Source of the DNA: Nonomuraea thailandensis
GTDB lineage: Bacteria; Actinomycetota; Actinomycetes; Streptosporangiales; Streptosporangiaceae
Direction: 5' to 3'
Length of the DNA stretch: 64,000 nucleotides
Assembly (NCBI RefSeq): GCF_024172165.1
Contig: NZ_JAMZEB010000002.1
Coordinates: 558,001 to 622,000, forward strand
Shown: piece after piece, positions 10,515 to 18,243 of the stretch
Position numbering within the stretch: position 1 is the stretch's first letter
Layout: every line of letters starts with the position of its first letter
Translations under genes and position numbers: made by a program
The notes under the pieces: generated by a model
What the model was told of the DNA's origin: nothing
Database searches by the model: none
Seen by the model: only the letters and a program-made list of their open reading frames with translations

Positions 10515-11246
10515 TCAGGCCTTGATGGTGAGCAGTCTCCTGCCCGCCGACGTGACCACCTCGAAATGATCGATGTCCCGCAACTGCGTCGCGCTGCCGC
10601 CGTGCATGTAGAGCGGATCGGGCGATCCCGGCACTCCGTACCCGGCTGGAGGCACGGACCACCCCGTCATCACCCGTCTGTCACCCGACTTGCCGACCGA
10701 GATCAGCTCGCACTCCAGCGGCCCCTTCACCCCCGACAGCTTGAGCGCCGCGTGCGTGCCCCACCCCTTCGACTCCACGACCAGCCCGCCCGTCACGCCG
10801 GCCACGCCCGTGCCCGCGATGGGCTTGCCGTCGGCGTAGAACTGCTCGGCCGGGCCCATGTTCGTCCCCATGTGACCGCCGTGCCCCTGCGCCACCTGCG
10901 GTGCCTCGCCCGCGCTGAGCTGCGTGCCGATCGTCAGCCCGCCGGCCACCAGCGTGACCGCCGCCGCCATCCCGATCACGAACGTGCCCCTGCGCGTCCG
11001 CCGGTCGGCCGCCTTCTTGCGCCGCAGCAGGTCCACCACGTCGCCCTGGGGCTCAAGGGAAGGAGGGCCGAGGTCCTCCACGGGGCCGATCCCGTGCAGC
11101 ACGCTGGCCACCCCCGCCAGGTCGGACAGCTCGTACCGGCAGGCGGAGCAGCCGAGGAGATGGGCCTCGAAGGCCAGCCGGTCGTCCTCGTCCAGCAGCC
11201 CGAGCGCGTACGCTCCCACGTCCGTGTGCTCGACTCTCGACGTCAT
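10515..11246 (-). CDS. Membrane anti-sigma factor with zinc-binding ZAS domain
   Basis: The 243-residue protein begins with a zinc-associated anti-sigma motif, His29-x3-Cys33-x2-Cys36 in AHLLGCSACRYEL, with His7 a likely fourth ligand. One membrane helix lies near residues 95-117 (FVIGMAAAVTLVAGGLTIG). The outer C-terminal domain (about 130-243) resembles the extracellular part of RskA/RslA-type anti-sigma factors. The start overlaps the sigma factor stop by four bases (ATGA), fixing the pair as one operon. It should hold the ECF factor at the membrane until an outside signal triggers release, either by redox change at the zinc site or by regulated proteolysis; which applies is not visible. 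Confidence 0.88.
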   Translation of the reverse strand: MTSRVEHTDVGAYALGLLDEDDRLAFEAHLLGCSACRYELSDLAGVASVLHGIGPVEDLGPPSLEPQGDVVDLLRRKKAADRRTRRGTFVIGMAAAVTLVAGGLTIGTQLSAGEAPQVAQGHGGHMGTNMGPAEQFYADGKPIAGTGVAGVTGGLVVESKGWGTHAALKLSGVKGPLECELISVGKSGDRRVMTGWSVPPAGYGVPGSPDPLYMHGGSATQLRDIDHFEVVTSAGRRLLTIKA

Positions 11247-11839
11247 GCCTTCACCCCCCTCTCCTCCAGCGCGATGCGCAGCGCGCGCACGGCGTAGTAG
11301 ACCCGGGACTTCACGGTGCCCACCGGAATGCCGAGCGCTTCCGCGGCGTCGTTGACCGACCGGTCCCGCAGGATCGTCTCGTTGAGGATCTCGCGGTGTG
11401 CCGGCGACAACGCCTTCAGCGCCTCGGACACGACCACCTGGTGCAGCAGTCCCTCCATCTCGTCGGGCACGGGCATGCTCTCCAGCGGTCCGTCACCCGA
11501 CTCCTGGGGCCGGGCGTCCCTGCGCCGCCGGTCATCGATCACGATACGTCTGGCGACCGTGGCGAGCCAGGGCATCAGCGAGACCGAGTCGGGGTCGAGC
11601 TGCTCCGCACTGCGCCAGGCCCGGATCATGGTCTCCTGCACCACGTCTTCCGCCCACTGCCGATCGCCCGCGGTCAGCCGGATCACGAAGGCCAGCAGCG
11701 GCCTGTGGTATTCCCGGTAGAGCGCGGACACGACCACCTCGTCGTCCGGGCGTACGCGCCGGATCAGGTGTCGTAAGCGCGGCTTGCCCATCGGGGCGGC
11801 TCCCTCGGCCGAGGGCGGGGGATACGTGCTGATTCGCAT
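11243..11839 (-). CDS. ECF RNA polymerase sigma factor, SigK/SigL-like
   Basis: The 198-residue protein has sigma region 2 (LYREYHRPLLAFVIRLTAGDRQWAEDVVQETMIRAW, split around residues 40-75) and region 4 with a helix-turn-helix (LSPAHREILNETILRDRSVNDAAEALGIPVGTVKSRV). No extra C-terminal domain is present. AGGGG lies four bases before the chosen ATG; another ATG directly upstream is possible. A TGAACC-N17-CGTACC promoter ahead of it implies autoregulation. The same motif precedes the CHRD-DUF3455 gene, pointing to a small envelope-related regulon. Confidence 0.92.
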   Translation of the reverse strand: MRISTYPPPSAEGAAPMGKPRLRHLIRRVRPDDEVVVSALYREYHRPLLAFVIRLTAGDRQWAEDVVQETMIRAWRSAEQLDPDSVSLMPWLATVARRIVIDDRRRRDARPQESGDGPLESMPVPDEMEGLLHQVVVSEALKALSPAHREILNETILRDRSVNDAAEALGIPVGTVKSRVYYAVRALRIALEERGVKA

Positions 11840-11868
11840 CATTCCCCTTTCTCAGTCCGTCGAGAGGT

Positions 11869-11897
11869 GGTACGGGGAGCCGCCCTGGCACGGTTCA
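11869..11897 (-). promoter_or_regulatory. Autoregulatory ECF promoter of the sigma operon
   Basis: TGAACC and CGTACC with a 17-base spacer lie about 30 bases upstream of the sigma factor start. The -35 and -10 match the element upstream of the CHRD gene. Confidence 0.7.
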
Positions 11898-11920
11898 ACA
11901 GATCGCGGAAGATAATGCGA

Positions 11921-11950
11921 TTGCATCGCCGGGGCCACTCTGCGTAGAGT
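11921..11950 (+). promoter_or_regulatory. Promoter for the rsgA leader ORF
   Basis: TTGCAT and TAGAGT with an 18-base spacer predict a start about 26 bases before the small leader ORF, and run divergently from the ECF promoter. Confidence 0.5.
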
Positions 11951-11982
11951 CGCTGCAGCAACTGATCGAGGAGGTGAGGACT

Positions 11983-12036
11983 ATGCGGGTCGTCCTGTTC
12001 AACGTGTCCTCAGCTCACTTCCGGGCTCTCGTCTGA
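11983..12036 (+). CDS. 17-codon leader peptide candidate upstream of rsgA
   Basis: The frame encodes MRVVLFNVSSAHFRALV and is preceded by GAGGAGGTGAGG, one of the strongest Shine-Dalgarno sequences in the window, three to nine bases from its ATG. It ends 49 bases before the rsgA TTG. A strong ribosome site in front of a 17-codon frame, and a weak TTG start after it, suggest translation of the short frame matters for rsgA expression, for example by attenuation during ribosome stress. No stalling motif is recognised with certainty. It could also be a coincidental frame. Confidence 0.55.
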   Translation: MRVVLFNVSSAHFRALV

Positions 12037-12085
12037 CCAGCCCGTTCTTCTTCGCATTTCCTTCTCGATCAAAGGTTTCACTACG

Positions 12086-13183
12086 TTGTCTTACGATCTT
12101 TCCCTGCTCGGCTGGACCGCCTTCCGCGCCGCCGAGCTGCCTGAGGGCACCGTCCCGGCCCGCGTCTCCCGCGTCGACCGCGGCGCGGCCGAGGTCATCG
12201 CCGCCGACGGCCAGCACCAGGCCAGGTACACCGCCCGCGTACGCCGCGCCGCCGCCGCCGACCCGGTTGCGCTGCCCTGCGTCGGCGACTGGGTCGCGCT
12301 CACGTGGCTGCCCGAGGGCCGCTACGAGCTCGACGCGGTCCTGCCCCGCACCACCGCCTTCGTCCGGGGCGGCGTCAGCCGCACCTCGGTCGGCGGCCTG
12401 TCGGGCGACGGCCAGGGCCAGGTGCTCGCGGCCAACGTGGACGTCGTCTTCGTGGCCGAGCCGTCGATGCACGCCACCGACTTCGCCGACCTCGGCCGCA
12501 TCGAGCGCCTCGTCGCGCTCGCCTGGGAGTCCGGCGGCACGCCCGTTGTGCTCATCACCAAGTCCGACCTGTTCGAGAGCGGCCTGGACCAGCTCCTCGA
12601 CGATGTCCGCGGCACCGCGCCCGGCGTGACCGTGCACGCCGTCTCCTCCCTGCTGGGGGACGGTGTCCGGCTCGTCCGCGACCACCTGGAGGGCTCCCGC
12701 ACGGCCGTCATCCTCGGCCCGTCGGGCGCCGGCAAGTCCACGCTGGTCAACGCCCTGGCCGACGACACCGTCATGGAGACCCAGCAGGTCCGCGCCGCCG
12801 ACGGCCGCGGCCGGCACACCACCGTGCACCGGGAGCTGATCCCGCTGCCCGGGGGCGGGCTCGTCATCGACACCCCGGGCATCCGCCGGATCGGGCTCTA
12901 CGACATGGGGGAGGGCGTCGACCTCGTCTTCTCCGACATCGAGGAGCTCGCGGAGCGGTGCCGCTTCGGCGACTGCGGCCACAACGGCGAGCCGGGATGC
13001 GCGGTGCTCGCCGCCCTGGAACGGGGGGAGCTGCCGGAGCGGCGCCTGGAGAGCTGGCGCAAGCTGCAGCGGGAGGCGGCGTGGATGGCCTCCAGGACCG
13101 ACGCGCGGCTGCGCAAGGAACAGCAGAACAAGTGGAAGGTCACCACCAAGGAGATGCGGCGCTCCGGCCGCAGCCGCCCCTGA
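12086..13183 (+). CDS. rsgA: Ribosome small-subunit-dependent GTPase A
   Basis: The 365-residue protein is a circularly permuted GTPase that proofreads late 30S ribosome maturation. The G4-like TKSD (about residue 159) precedes the P-loop GPSGAGKST (about 211-219) and DTPGIR switch, the permuted order typical of RsgA. The zinc finger CRFGDCGHNGEPGC is near residues 292-305. An OB-fold occupies the N terminus. It starts with TTG, with AAAGG ten bases upstream. A short leader ORF and its promoter precede it, divergent from the ECF sigma operon. Confidence 0.93.
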   Translation: MSYDLSLLGWTAFRAAELPEGTVPARVSRVDRGAAEVIAADGQHQARYTARVRRAAAADPVALPCVGDWVALTWLPEGRYELDAVLPRTTAFVRGGVSRTSVGGLSGDGQGQVLAANVDVVFVAEPSMHATDFADLGRIERLVALAWESGGTPVVLITKSDLFESGLDQLLDDVRGTAPGVTVHAVSSLLGDGVRLVRDHLEGSRTAVILGPSGAGKSTLVNALADDTVMETQQVRAADGRGRHTTVHRELIPLPGGGLVIDTPGIRRIGLYDMGEGVDLVFSDIEELAERCRFGDCGHNGEPGCAVLAALERGELPERRLESWRKLQREAAWMASRTDARLRKEQQNKWKVTTKEMRRSGRSRP

Positions 13184-13196
13184 CCGGCCCACTTAC

Positions 13197-13275
13197 ACGC
13201 TCGGCCCGCACGCTCGGCCCGCACGCTCGGCCCGCACGCTCGGCCCGCACGCTCGGCCCGCACGCTCGGGCCGGG
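13197..13275. repeat. Tandem 13-base repeat downstream of rsgA
   Basis: The unit CACGCTCGGCCCG is repeated five to six times almost perfectly, followed by degenerate GTGACCGGCTCGC copies of the same length up to about 13330. It occupies most of the gap before the next gene and encodes nothing recognisable. Confidence 0.8.
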
Positions 13276-13462
13276 TGACCGGCCGCGCGCTCGGTCCGCG
13301 CTTGTGACCGGCTCGCGTGACCGGCTCGCGTGATCGTCCGGCCGGTCAGGTGGGCGGCAGTCGTGCGTCGGCCGCGGGGGCGGTGGCCGAGCCTCCGCGG
13401 CGGCGGGCGAGCGGGACGGGGTGAGGAGGCGAGGAGCGGGTGTCAGCGGGTAGGCACAGGTC

Positions 13463-14089
13463 ATGGAGCTCTTCCAAGACCGGGCCGACGCAGGGGCGCA
13501 GCTCGCCGAGCGGCTGCGGGACGCGCACGACCCCGTGATCCTGGCTCTGCCCCGCGGCGGCGTGGCGGTGGCCGTGCCCATCGCGCGCCGCCTCGGCGCC
13601 GTGCTCGACGTGCTCGTGACGAGGAAGATCGGCTACCCGCCGACCCCTGAGCTGGGCGTCGGGGCGGTGGCGGAGGGCGGCGAGCCGGTGTTCGACCCGC
13701 TGCTGCTGCGGCGCCTGGGCATGACGCCCGAGGACGTCGCCGACGTGGTGGAGGAGGAGCGGTGGGAGCTCGCCCGTCGGGTGCGCGCCTACCGCGGCGA
13801 CCGCCCGCTGCCCCCGGTCGAGGGCAGGGAGGTGATCGTGGTCGACGACGGCCTGGCCACGGGCGGCACCGCGAGGGCCGCGCTCAGGGCGGTGGCCACG
13901 ATGAAGCCCGGCAAGGTGACGCTGGCCGTGCCGGTCGGCGCCCGCGAGACGGTGCAGTCCATGCTGGAGGAGGCGGACGAGGTGGTCGTGCTCAGGACAC
14001 CGCTCGACTTCCGCGCGGTGGGCCAGTGGTACGAACGGTTCGACCAGCTCAGCGACGCCGACGTCCTGCACCTGCTGGGCCGTGACTGA
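13463..14089 (+). CDS. Phosphoribosyltransferase-domain protein
   Basis: The 208-residue protein has a type I PRTase fold with the PRPP-binding motif VIVVDDGLATGGTARAAL (about residues 127-143) and the N-terminal LPRGGVAVAVPIARRL block. This resembles the stand-alone predicted phosphoribosyltransferases of actinobacteria (Rv0571c type), whose substrate is unknown. A nucleobase salvage role would be consistent with the fold but is not shown by the sequence. The ATG is the only reasonable start. It ends in a repeat-rich gap shared with the convergent HATPase gene. Confidence 0.8.
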   Translation: MELFQDRADAGAQLAERLRDAHDPVILALPRGGVAVAVPIARRLGAVLDVLVTRKIGYPPTPELGVGAVAEGGEPVFDPLLLRRLGMTPEDVADVVEEERWELARRVRAYRGDRPLPPVEGREVIVVDDGLATGGTARAALRAVATMKPGKVTLAVPVGARETVQSMLEEADEVVVLRTPLDFRAVGQWYERFDQLSDADVLHLLGRD

Positions 14090-14196
14090 GACCTCGGCCC
14101 GTGACCGATGGCCGGCGCTGGAGACCTCGGCCCGCGACTGGAGACCTCGGTCCGCGGCCGGAGAGCGGTCCGCGACCAGAGACCTCAGCCCGCGAT
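14070..14196 (-). repeat. Degenerate ~20-base repeats between two convergent stop codons
   Basis: On the minus strand, units like GGGCCGAGGTCTCCAGTCGC repeat about five times. The first copy contains the HATPase TGA stop (GGGCTGAGGTCTC) and the last reaches the phosphoribosyltransferase stop. Confidence 0.65.
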
Positions 14197-14658
14197 GATC
14201 GCCCAGACGATCTTGCGGGTGCCCTCCGGCGAGAGCCAGCCCCACGCCGTGCACAGGGCGTCCACCAGCCGCAGCCCTCGCCCGTACTCCGAGAAGACGT
14301 CCGGCGCGGCCGTCACCGGCACGGTATGGCTGTAGTCGGTCACCACGCACGCCAGCTCCGCCTCGTGCGCCAGCAGCCGCAGCTGCGCGGCCCCGCCGCC
14401 GTGGCGCATCGCGTTGGTCACCAGCTCCGAGACCACCAGCTGGGCGTCGAAGGCGTGGTCCAGGGTGCCCCACGAGGTGAGCGTCTGATCGACGAACCGG
14501 CGGGCCGTGGCGACGCAGGACGGCTCCAGCGCCGTTCCACGATGGAACGGGAACACGGCGTCGCACGCAACGGCGCGTCCCTCCACCAGGATGGGCAGAA
14601 GCCATCCAGGTGGCCGGGCACCGATGGCGGCTTGCGGCCGAGCGTCGAAAGTCGTCAT
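14185..14658 (-). CDS. RsbW-like ATP-binding (HATPase_c) regulatory protein
   Basis: The 157-residue protein has a GHKL ATP-binding fold: N box VVSELVTNAMRHG and G1/G2-like region EYGRGLRLVDALCTAWGW. This is the architecture of anti-sigma-factor kinases of the RsbW/SpoIIAB type, very numerous in actinomycetes. A GGGGG stretch six bases ahead supports this ATG; an upstream ATG at 14697 would add 13 residues. It is divergent from an XRE-DUF5753 regulator followed by a DUF397 gene, the arrangement seen in WhiJ/AbaA/BldB-type developmental clusters. A role together with those two genes is likely but inferred. Confidence 0.8.
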   Translation of the reverse strand: MTTFDARPQAAIGARPPGWLLPILVEGRAVACDAVFPFHRGTALEPSCVATARRFVDQTLTSWGTLDHAFDAQLVVSELVTNAMRHGGGAAQLRLLAHEAELACVVTDYSHTVPVTAAPDVFSEYGRGLRLVDALCTAWGWLSPEGTRKIVWAIIAG

Positions 14659-14742
14659 TCTGGCCCCCGAAGCGCGGTCTGGTGATCCAATACCCATCTT
14701 TACGGGGAGTGCTTACCGATGCAAGACTTTTCGTAGTTTACG

Positions 14743-14771
14743 GATGCGAAACGCATCTGCACGTGCAGATG
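14743..14771. promoter_or_regulatory. Palindromic operator upstream of the XRE-DUF5753 gene
   Basis: A perfect 18-base palindrome, CATCTGCACGTGCAGATG (14754-14771), overlaps a second dyad GATGCG-AAA-CGCATC (14743-14757). The GCACGTGC core recurs in a perfect 18-base palindrome before the DUF397 gene, so both are probably bound by the same regulator. Confidence 0.75.
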
Positions 14772-14787
14772 ACCTAGGAGCGGCGGA

Positions 14788-15669
14788 GTGAGCGCACAGA
14801 GCACGGAAGGGAAGCTTCTCAGCTACTCGCCGGGAAGCCCGACGGTGCTGCGGATCCTGCTGGGGACGCAACTGCGCAGGCTCCGTACGGAGAAGGGTAT
14901 CTCGCGCGAGGACGCCGGGTATTCGATTCGGGCATCTCACGCGAAGATCAGCCGCCTGGAGCTCGGCCAGGTCAGCTTCAAGCAGCGCGACGTCGCCGAC
15001 CTGCTCACCCTGTACGGCGTCACCGACCCCAAGGAGCGCGAGCCGCTGCTGGCCCTGGCCAAGCAGGCCAACGCCCCCGGCTGGTGGCACAAGTACGGCG
15101 ACCTGCTGCCCGCCTGGTTCGAGGTCTACATCGGCCTGGAGGGCGCCGCCGCCGGTATCCGCACCTACGAGAACCAGTTCGTCCCCGGCCTGCTCCAGAC
15201 GCCTGCCTACGCCAGGGCGGTGATCGAGCTGGCGCACGAGAAGGCGGCCGAGTCGGAGCTGGAGCGCCGGGTGGCGCTGCGCATGACCCGGCAGAAGCGG
15301 CTGGAGAGCGGCCTGACGCTCTGGGCCGTGATCGACGAGGCGGTGGTGCGCCGCACGCTGGGCAGCCCCGAGATCATGCGCGAGCAGATCGCGCACCTGC
15401 TGGAGATCACGTCCGGGCGCAACGTCACCGTGCAGATCATGCCCTTCGACCGCGGCGGCCACGCGGCGGCCGGCGGCCCCTTCAGCATCCTGCGCTTCCC
15501 CGAGCGCGAGCTGCCCGACGTCGTGTACATGGAGCAGCTCACCAGCGCCCTCTACCTGGACAAACCCGCCGACTCCGACCACTACATGGAGGTCATGGAC
15601 CGGCTGAGCATCCAGGCGGAGGAGCCCAAGACGACCAGGCGCTTCCTGGAACGCCTGCTGTCCGGATGA
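14788..15669 (+). CDS. XRE-family regulator with DUF5753 domain (WhiJ-like)
   Basis: The 293-residue protein has an N-terminal helix-turn-helix (LRRLRTEKGISREDAGYSIRASHAKISRLE, split around residues 28-60) and a large C-terminal DUF5753 domain (about 100-285), including NQFVPGLLQTPAYARAVI and GGHAAAGGPFSILRF. This is the actinomycete WhiJ-like regulator type that partners with small DUF397 proteins. The GTG start has AGGAG seven bases upstream. A palindromic operator sits immediately before the ribosome site, and the related palindrome before the DUF397 gene implies it controls both. Confidence 0.9.
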   Translation: MSAQSTEGKLLSYSPGSPTVLRILLGTQLRRLRTEKGISREDAGYSIRASHAKISRLELGQVSFKQRDVADLLTLYGVTDPKEREPLLALAKQANAPGWWHKYGDLLPAWFEVYIGLEGAAAGIRTYENQFVPGLLQTPAYARAVIELAHEKAAESELERRVALRMTRQKRLESGLTLWAVIDEAVVRRTLGSPEIMREQIAHLLEITSGRNVTVQIMPFDRGGHAAAGGPFSILRFPERELPDVVYMEQLTSALYLDKPADSDHYMEVMDRLSIQAEEPKTTRRFLERLLSG

Positions 15670-15693
15670 GCTGCCGTTTTTCCCTGTGATCCA

Positions 15694-15730
15694 CTCCATA
15701 CCGGGATTTTTGGTCGTCCGGTATATGGAG
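15694..15730. repeat. Imperfect inverted repeat between the XRE and DUF397 genes
   Basis: TCCATACCGG and CCGGTATATGGA form a stem with a two-base bulge and a loop rich in T. It may end the XRE transcript or be a further regulatory site. Confidence 0.4.
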
Positions 15731-15764
15731 CACTTCCTGTTGCCGTATTGTCACCTCGCAAACG

Positions 15765-15782
15765 CGGATGCACGTGCATCCG
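15765..15782. promoter_or_regulatory. Palindromic operator upstream of the DUF397 gene
   Basis: CGGATGCACGTGCATCCG is a perfect 18-base palindrome sharing the central TGCACGTGCA with the operator of the XRE gene. It lies between a possible TATTGT -10 (15746) and the ribosome site, a position where a bound repressor could block transcription. Confidence 0.75.
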
Positions 15783-15805
15783 TAAGATCGCGAGGAGCTG
15801 CCCCC

Positions 15806-16039
15806 ATGCACGAGTTCCGGAACGGAACGCCCTCCGGCCGCCTTCCCGTCGTCTGGCGCAAGAGCAAGCGGAGCAACCCCAACGGCAACTGCGTCGAGGT
15901 GGCGGACCTGCCCACGGGGGAGATCGCCATGCGCAACTCACGCTTCCCCGAAGGGCCGGCGCTGGTCTACACCCGCGCCGAGATCACCGCGTTCGTTCTC
16001 GGGGCCAAGGACGGGGAGTTCGACGACCTCATCGTGTGA
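15806..16039 (+). CDS. DUF397 small protein (BldB-type family)
   Basis: The 77-residue protein has the DUF397 signature W-R-KSKRSNPNGNCVEVADL, then IAMRNSR and FVLGAKDGEFDDL at the C terminus. DUF397 proteins are actinomycete-specific and nearly always paired with an XRE-DUF5753 regulator, whose activity they are thought to modulate; BldB of Streptomyces is a distant example. GAGGAG lies eight bases before the ATG. The palindrome just upstream matches the operator of the adjacent regulator gene. Confidence 0.9.
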   Translation: MHEFRNGTPSGRLPVVWRKSKRSNPNGNCVEVADLPTGEIAMRNSRFPEGPALVYTRAEITAFVLGAKDGEFDDLIV

Positions 16040-16088
16040 GGGCGTCACCCGGCCGCCGGGTTACGGACCCGGCGACGCGGGTTTTCGG

Positions 16089-16748
16089 TCACGACTGTAG
16101 GGACGGGGGCGCGTTGTGCCAGCGCCAGCGCGTCAGGCGGGGACGGCCGGGAAGCTCGGCGCGGCCCGTGGCCCACAGCAGGGTCGTCCAGGGGTCGGTG
16201 TCCCGAGGGGCGTCGGGGAAGAGCCGGGCGAGCACGCGGGCGCACACGTCCGCCGGCGGGTCCCAGGTGAGGCCGAGGCCACCGGCCAGGTCGTGCACGT
16301 GGACGAGGGCCTCGGTGAGGCCCATCGCGGCGGAGGCCGAGGCGTCGGCGGGGCCGAAGCCGTGGTGGGCGCGGGCGTGCGGCGGCGCGGTGCGCACCAT
16401 CGCGGCCAGCAGCGCCCCGCTCGACTGCAGCACCTGCATCAGGCCCGTGACACCCGCGGCGCGGTCGGCGTGCACGGCGTTGCCCGGCCCGCCCGGCCTG
16501 CGGCTCTCCAGGACGAACGGCACGGTGACGTCCAGCGGCGGCGTCGTGAGGCCGAGTTGCACGGCATAGGCGAACAGGTCGTCGGCCAGGTGCTCGGCCG
16601 TCTCCCAGCAGGTCCAGTCGAGCGAGCCCGCCTTGGCGTCCCAGGCGGCCGGCTCCCGCGCCTGCCGTAGCGTCTCGACGGCCAGGCGGATGATCTCTTC
16701 GAGGTCGGCCGCGGCGGCCGCCGGCGTGAGCTGTGGTGCTGCTGACAT
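16089..16748 (-). CDS. Maleylpyruvate isomerase-like (DinB fold) protein
   Basis: The 219-residue protein shows the mycothiol-dependent maleylpyruvate isomerase N-terminal pattern: WTCWETAEHLADDLFAYA (about residues 47-65), then a mid-protein helix pair with EALVHVHDLAGGL. The His of AEHLADD and the HVHD pair are candidate metal ligands of the DinB fold. The ATG lies seven bases after a TAGGGT hexamer, suggesting a leaderless transcript; a GTG three codons upstream is possible. Members of this family act as thiol transferases or isomerases, but the substrate here is unknown. Confidence 0.75.
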   Translation of the reverse strand: MSAAPQLTPAAAAADLEEIIRLAVETLRQAREPAAWDAKAGSLDWTCWETAEHLADDLFAYAVQLGLTTPPLDVTVPFVLESRRPGGPGNAVHADRAAGVTGLMQVLQSSGALLAAMVRTAPPHARAHHGFGPADASASAAMGLTEALVHVHDLAGGLGLTWDPPADVCARVLARLFPDAPRDTDPWTTLLWATGRAELPGRPRLTRWRWHNAPPSLQS

Positions 16749-16824
16749 GGCAGGCACCCTATCGACGGCCTCGCCGGGCGGTGGCCGGCGGTCCGGGGCC
16801 GCCGGCCACCGCCCCGCGTGTCAG

Positions 16825-16937
16825 CGGTCACACGCGGGGGTCCGCCTGCGGGCCGCGTCAGCGGTACACGCGAAGGCCGGCCTTCAGACCGCGCGTCAGC
16901 GGTATACGCGGGGGTCGGCCTTCAGGCCGCGCGTCAG
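16825..16937 (-). repeat. Three 37-38-base tandem copies spanning the phytase-like gene stop codon
   Basis: On the minus strand the last 37 bases of the gene with its TGA are repeated twice more after the stop, at 38, 38 and 37 bases. Each copy retains the TGA context CCGCTGAC and a CGCGTGTAC/CGCGTATAC core. Because 38 is not a multiple of three, the repeated stops fall in different frames. Confidence 0.85.
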
Positions 16938-18095
16938 CCGTACGGTGATGAACTCGTTGTCGTCCGGCTTGCCGGCCGTGCGGCCGTTGGAGAAGGGGAA
17001 GTTGTTGTCGTCGAGCACGCCGAGCGTGCGGTCGTCGAGGATGATCACGTCCTCGATCGTCTGGAACGGGAACCGGAACGTGCCCGGCGCGCCGCCCAGC
17101 CCGCGCGGGTCGGCGAGGTTCAGCAGGTCGGCGACCAGGGTCTTGTCCAGGGCGCCGTCGCGGTCCTGGTCGCGCCTGTCCGCCAGGTAGATGCGCTTGA
17201 CCTTGGCGGCGTCGCCCTGCCCGTTGTCCCGCTCGATGATCAGGAACCGGTTCTCGTCGACCGCGATGGCGTCGCCGATCGCGTGGGAGGGGTCCTCCAG
17301 CCGGTACGTCCAGCGCCGGTCGGTGTAGGCCCGCTTGCGCAGGTCGAACTCGTACATGCGCAGCGTGCCCGCGGGGTCGCCGCTGACCGTGCCCTCCAGC
17401 AGCGGGTAGAGGCGGCGGCCGTCCACGCCCCTGGCCATGCCCTCGAAGCCCTTGCTGCTGGCCAGGTTGGGCTGCCCGCCGTTCAGGTCGGGGTTCTCGG
17501 GGGCCCGGACGCCGGGGAGCGGGGCCGGGGCGTCCAGGAGGCGGCCCTTGTGGTCGAAGTGCAGCAGGTACGGGCCGAACTCGTCGCCGATCCAGTACGT
17601 GCCGTCCGCCGCGCGCACGATCGACTCGACGTCGAAGTCGGAGCCCGTGAGCGTGCGGTCCTGGCGGGTCAGGGCGAAGGGGACGAGCCCGCGCGGGTCG
17701 GTGAGGTTGAAGCCGCCGAGCACCTGGACGGTCCTGGACCTGAAGTCCGGCTTGACGCGGTGGACGCGCAGCAGGAAGTCCGAGCTGTTGGCCTTGTTGC
17801 CGTAGCCGTTGTCGGACAGCACGTCGAAGGTGCCGTCGTGGCGGCGCGCGATGCCGCTGAAGCCCTGCACCGGCTGGCCGGTGAACGGCGGGGTGACGCC
17901 GTTGACCGGCGTCGTGCCCAGGAGCGAGCCGGACGGCTCGCTGCCGGGGACGAAGGTCAGCGCCGGGAGGGAGGCGAACCCGGTCAGCGTGGCCTGCCCG
18001 AAGGAGGGGGCCTTGCCGGGGTCCGCGGTGGCGGGGACGGATGCCAGACCGAGGGTCAGCGCGCCCGCGCACATCAGGATCGCGATGCGTTTCAT
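16896..18095 (-). CDS. Secreted esterase-like activity of phytase family protein
   Basis: The 399-residue protein has a signal peptide (MKRIAILMCAGALTLGLASV, cut near ATA-DPG at residue 25). The body is a beta-propeller of the phytase-like esterase family, with GFSGIARRHDGTFDVLSDNGYG, DVESIVRAADGTYWIGDEFGPYLLHFD and a late DDRTLGVLDDNNFPFSNGR block. Such proteins are exported and thought to hydrolyse phosphoesters; the specific substrate is not known. The ATG is chosen because it begins the signal peptide. A structured region with interlocked inverted repeats lies upstream, and its last codons are tandemly repeated past the stop. Confidence 0.85.
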   Translation of the reverse strand: MKRIAILMCAGALTLGLASVPATADPGKAPSFGQATLTGFASLPALTFVPGSEPSGSLLGTTPVNGVTPPFTGQPVQGFSGIARRHDGTFDVLSDNGYGNKANSSDFLLRVHRVKPDFRSRTVQVLGGFNLTDPRGLVPFALTRQDRTLTGSDFDVESIVRAADGTYWIGDEFGPYLLHFDHKGRLLDAPAPLPGVRAPENPDLNGGQPNLASSKGFEGMARGVDGRRLYPLLEGTVSGDPAGTLRMYEFDLRKRAYTDRRWTYRLEDPSHAIGDAIAVDENRFLIIERDNGQGDAAKVKRIYLADRRDQDRDGALDKTLVADLLNLADPRGLGGAPGTFRFPFQTIEDVIILDDRTLGVLDDNNFPFSNGRTAGKPDDNEFITVRLTRGLKADPRVYR

Positions 18096-18243
18096 GCCGG
18101 GCACACTAGGGCGGGCACATGACGCGATCCCGAACGCACGGCAACGGGCGATGACCGCCAGATGTCGGGCAGGTCGTGATATGTCCTGAAATGTAACGAC
18201 TTCGCCACCGCGGTGGAGCCCGCGGTGCGAAGTCACGTGCTGG

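Noticed and set aside
13197..13275. Possible CRISPR array
   Set aside because: The 13-base units are directly adjacent with no spacers, so it is a plain tandem repeat.
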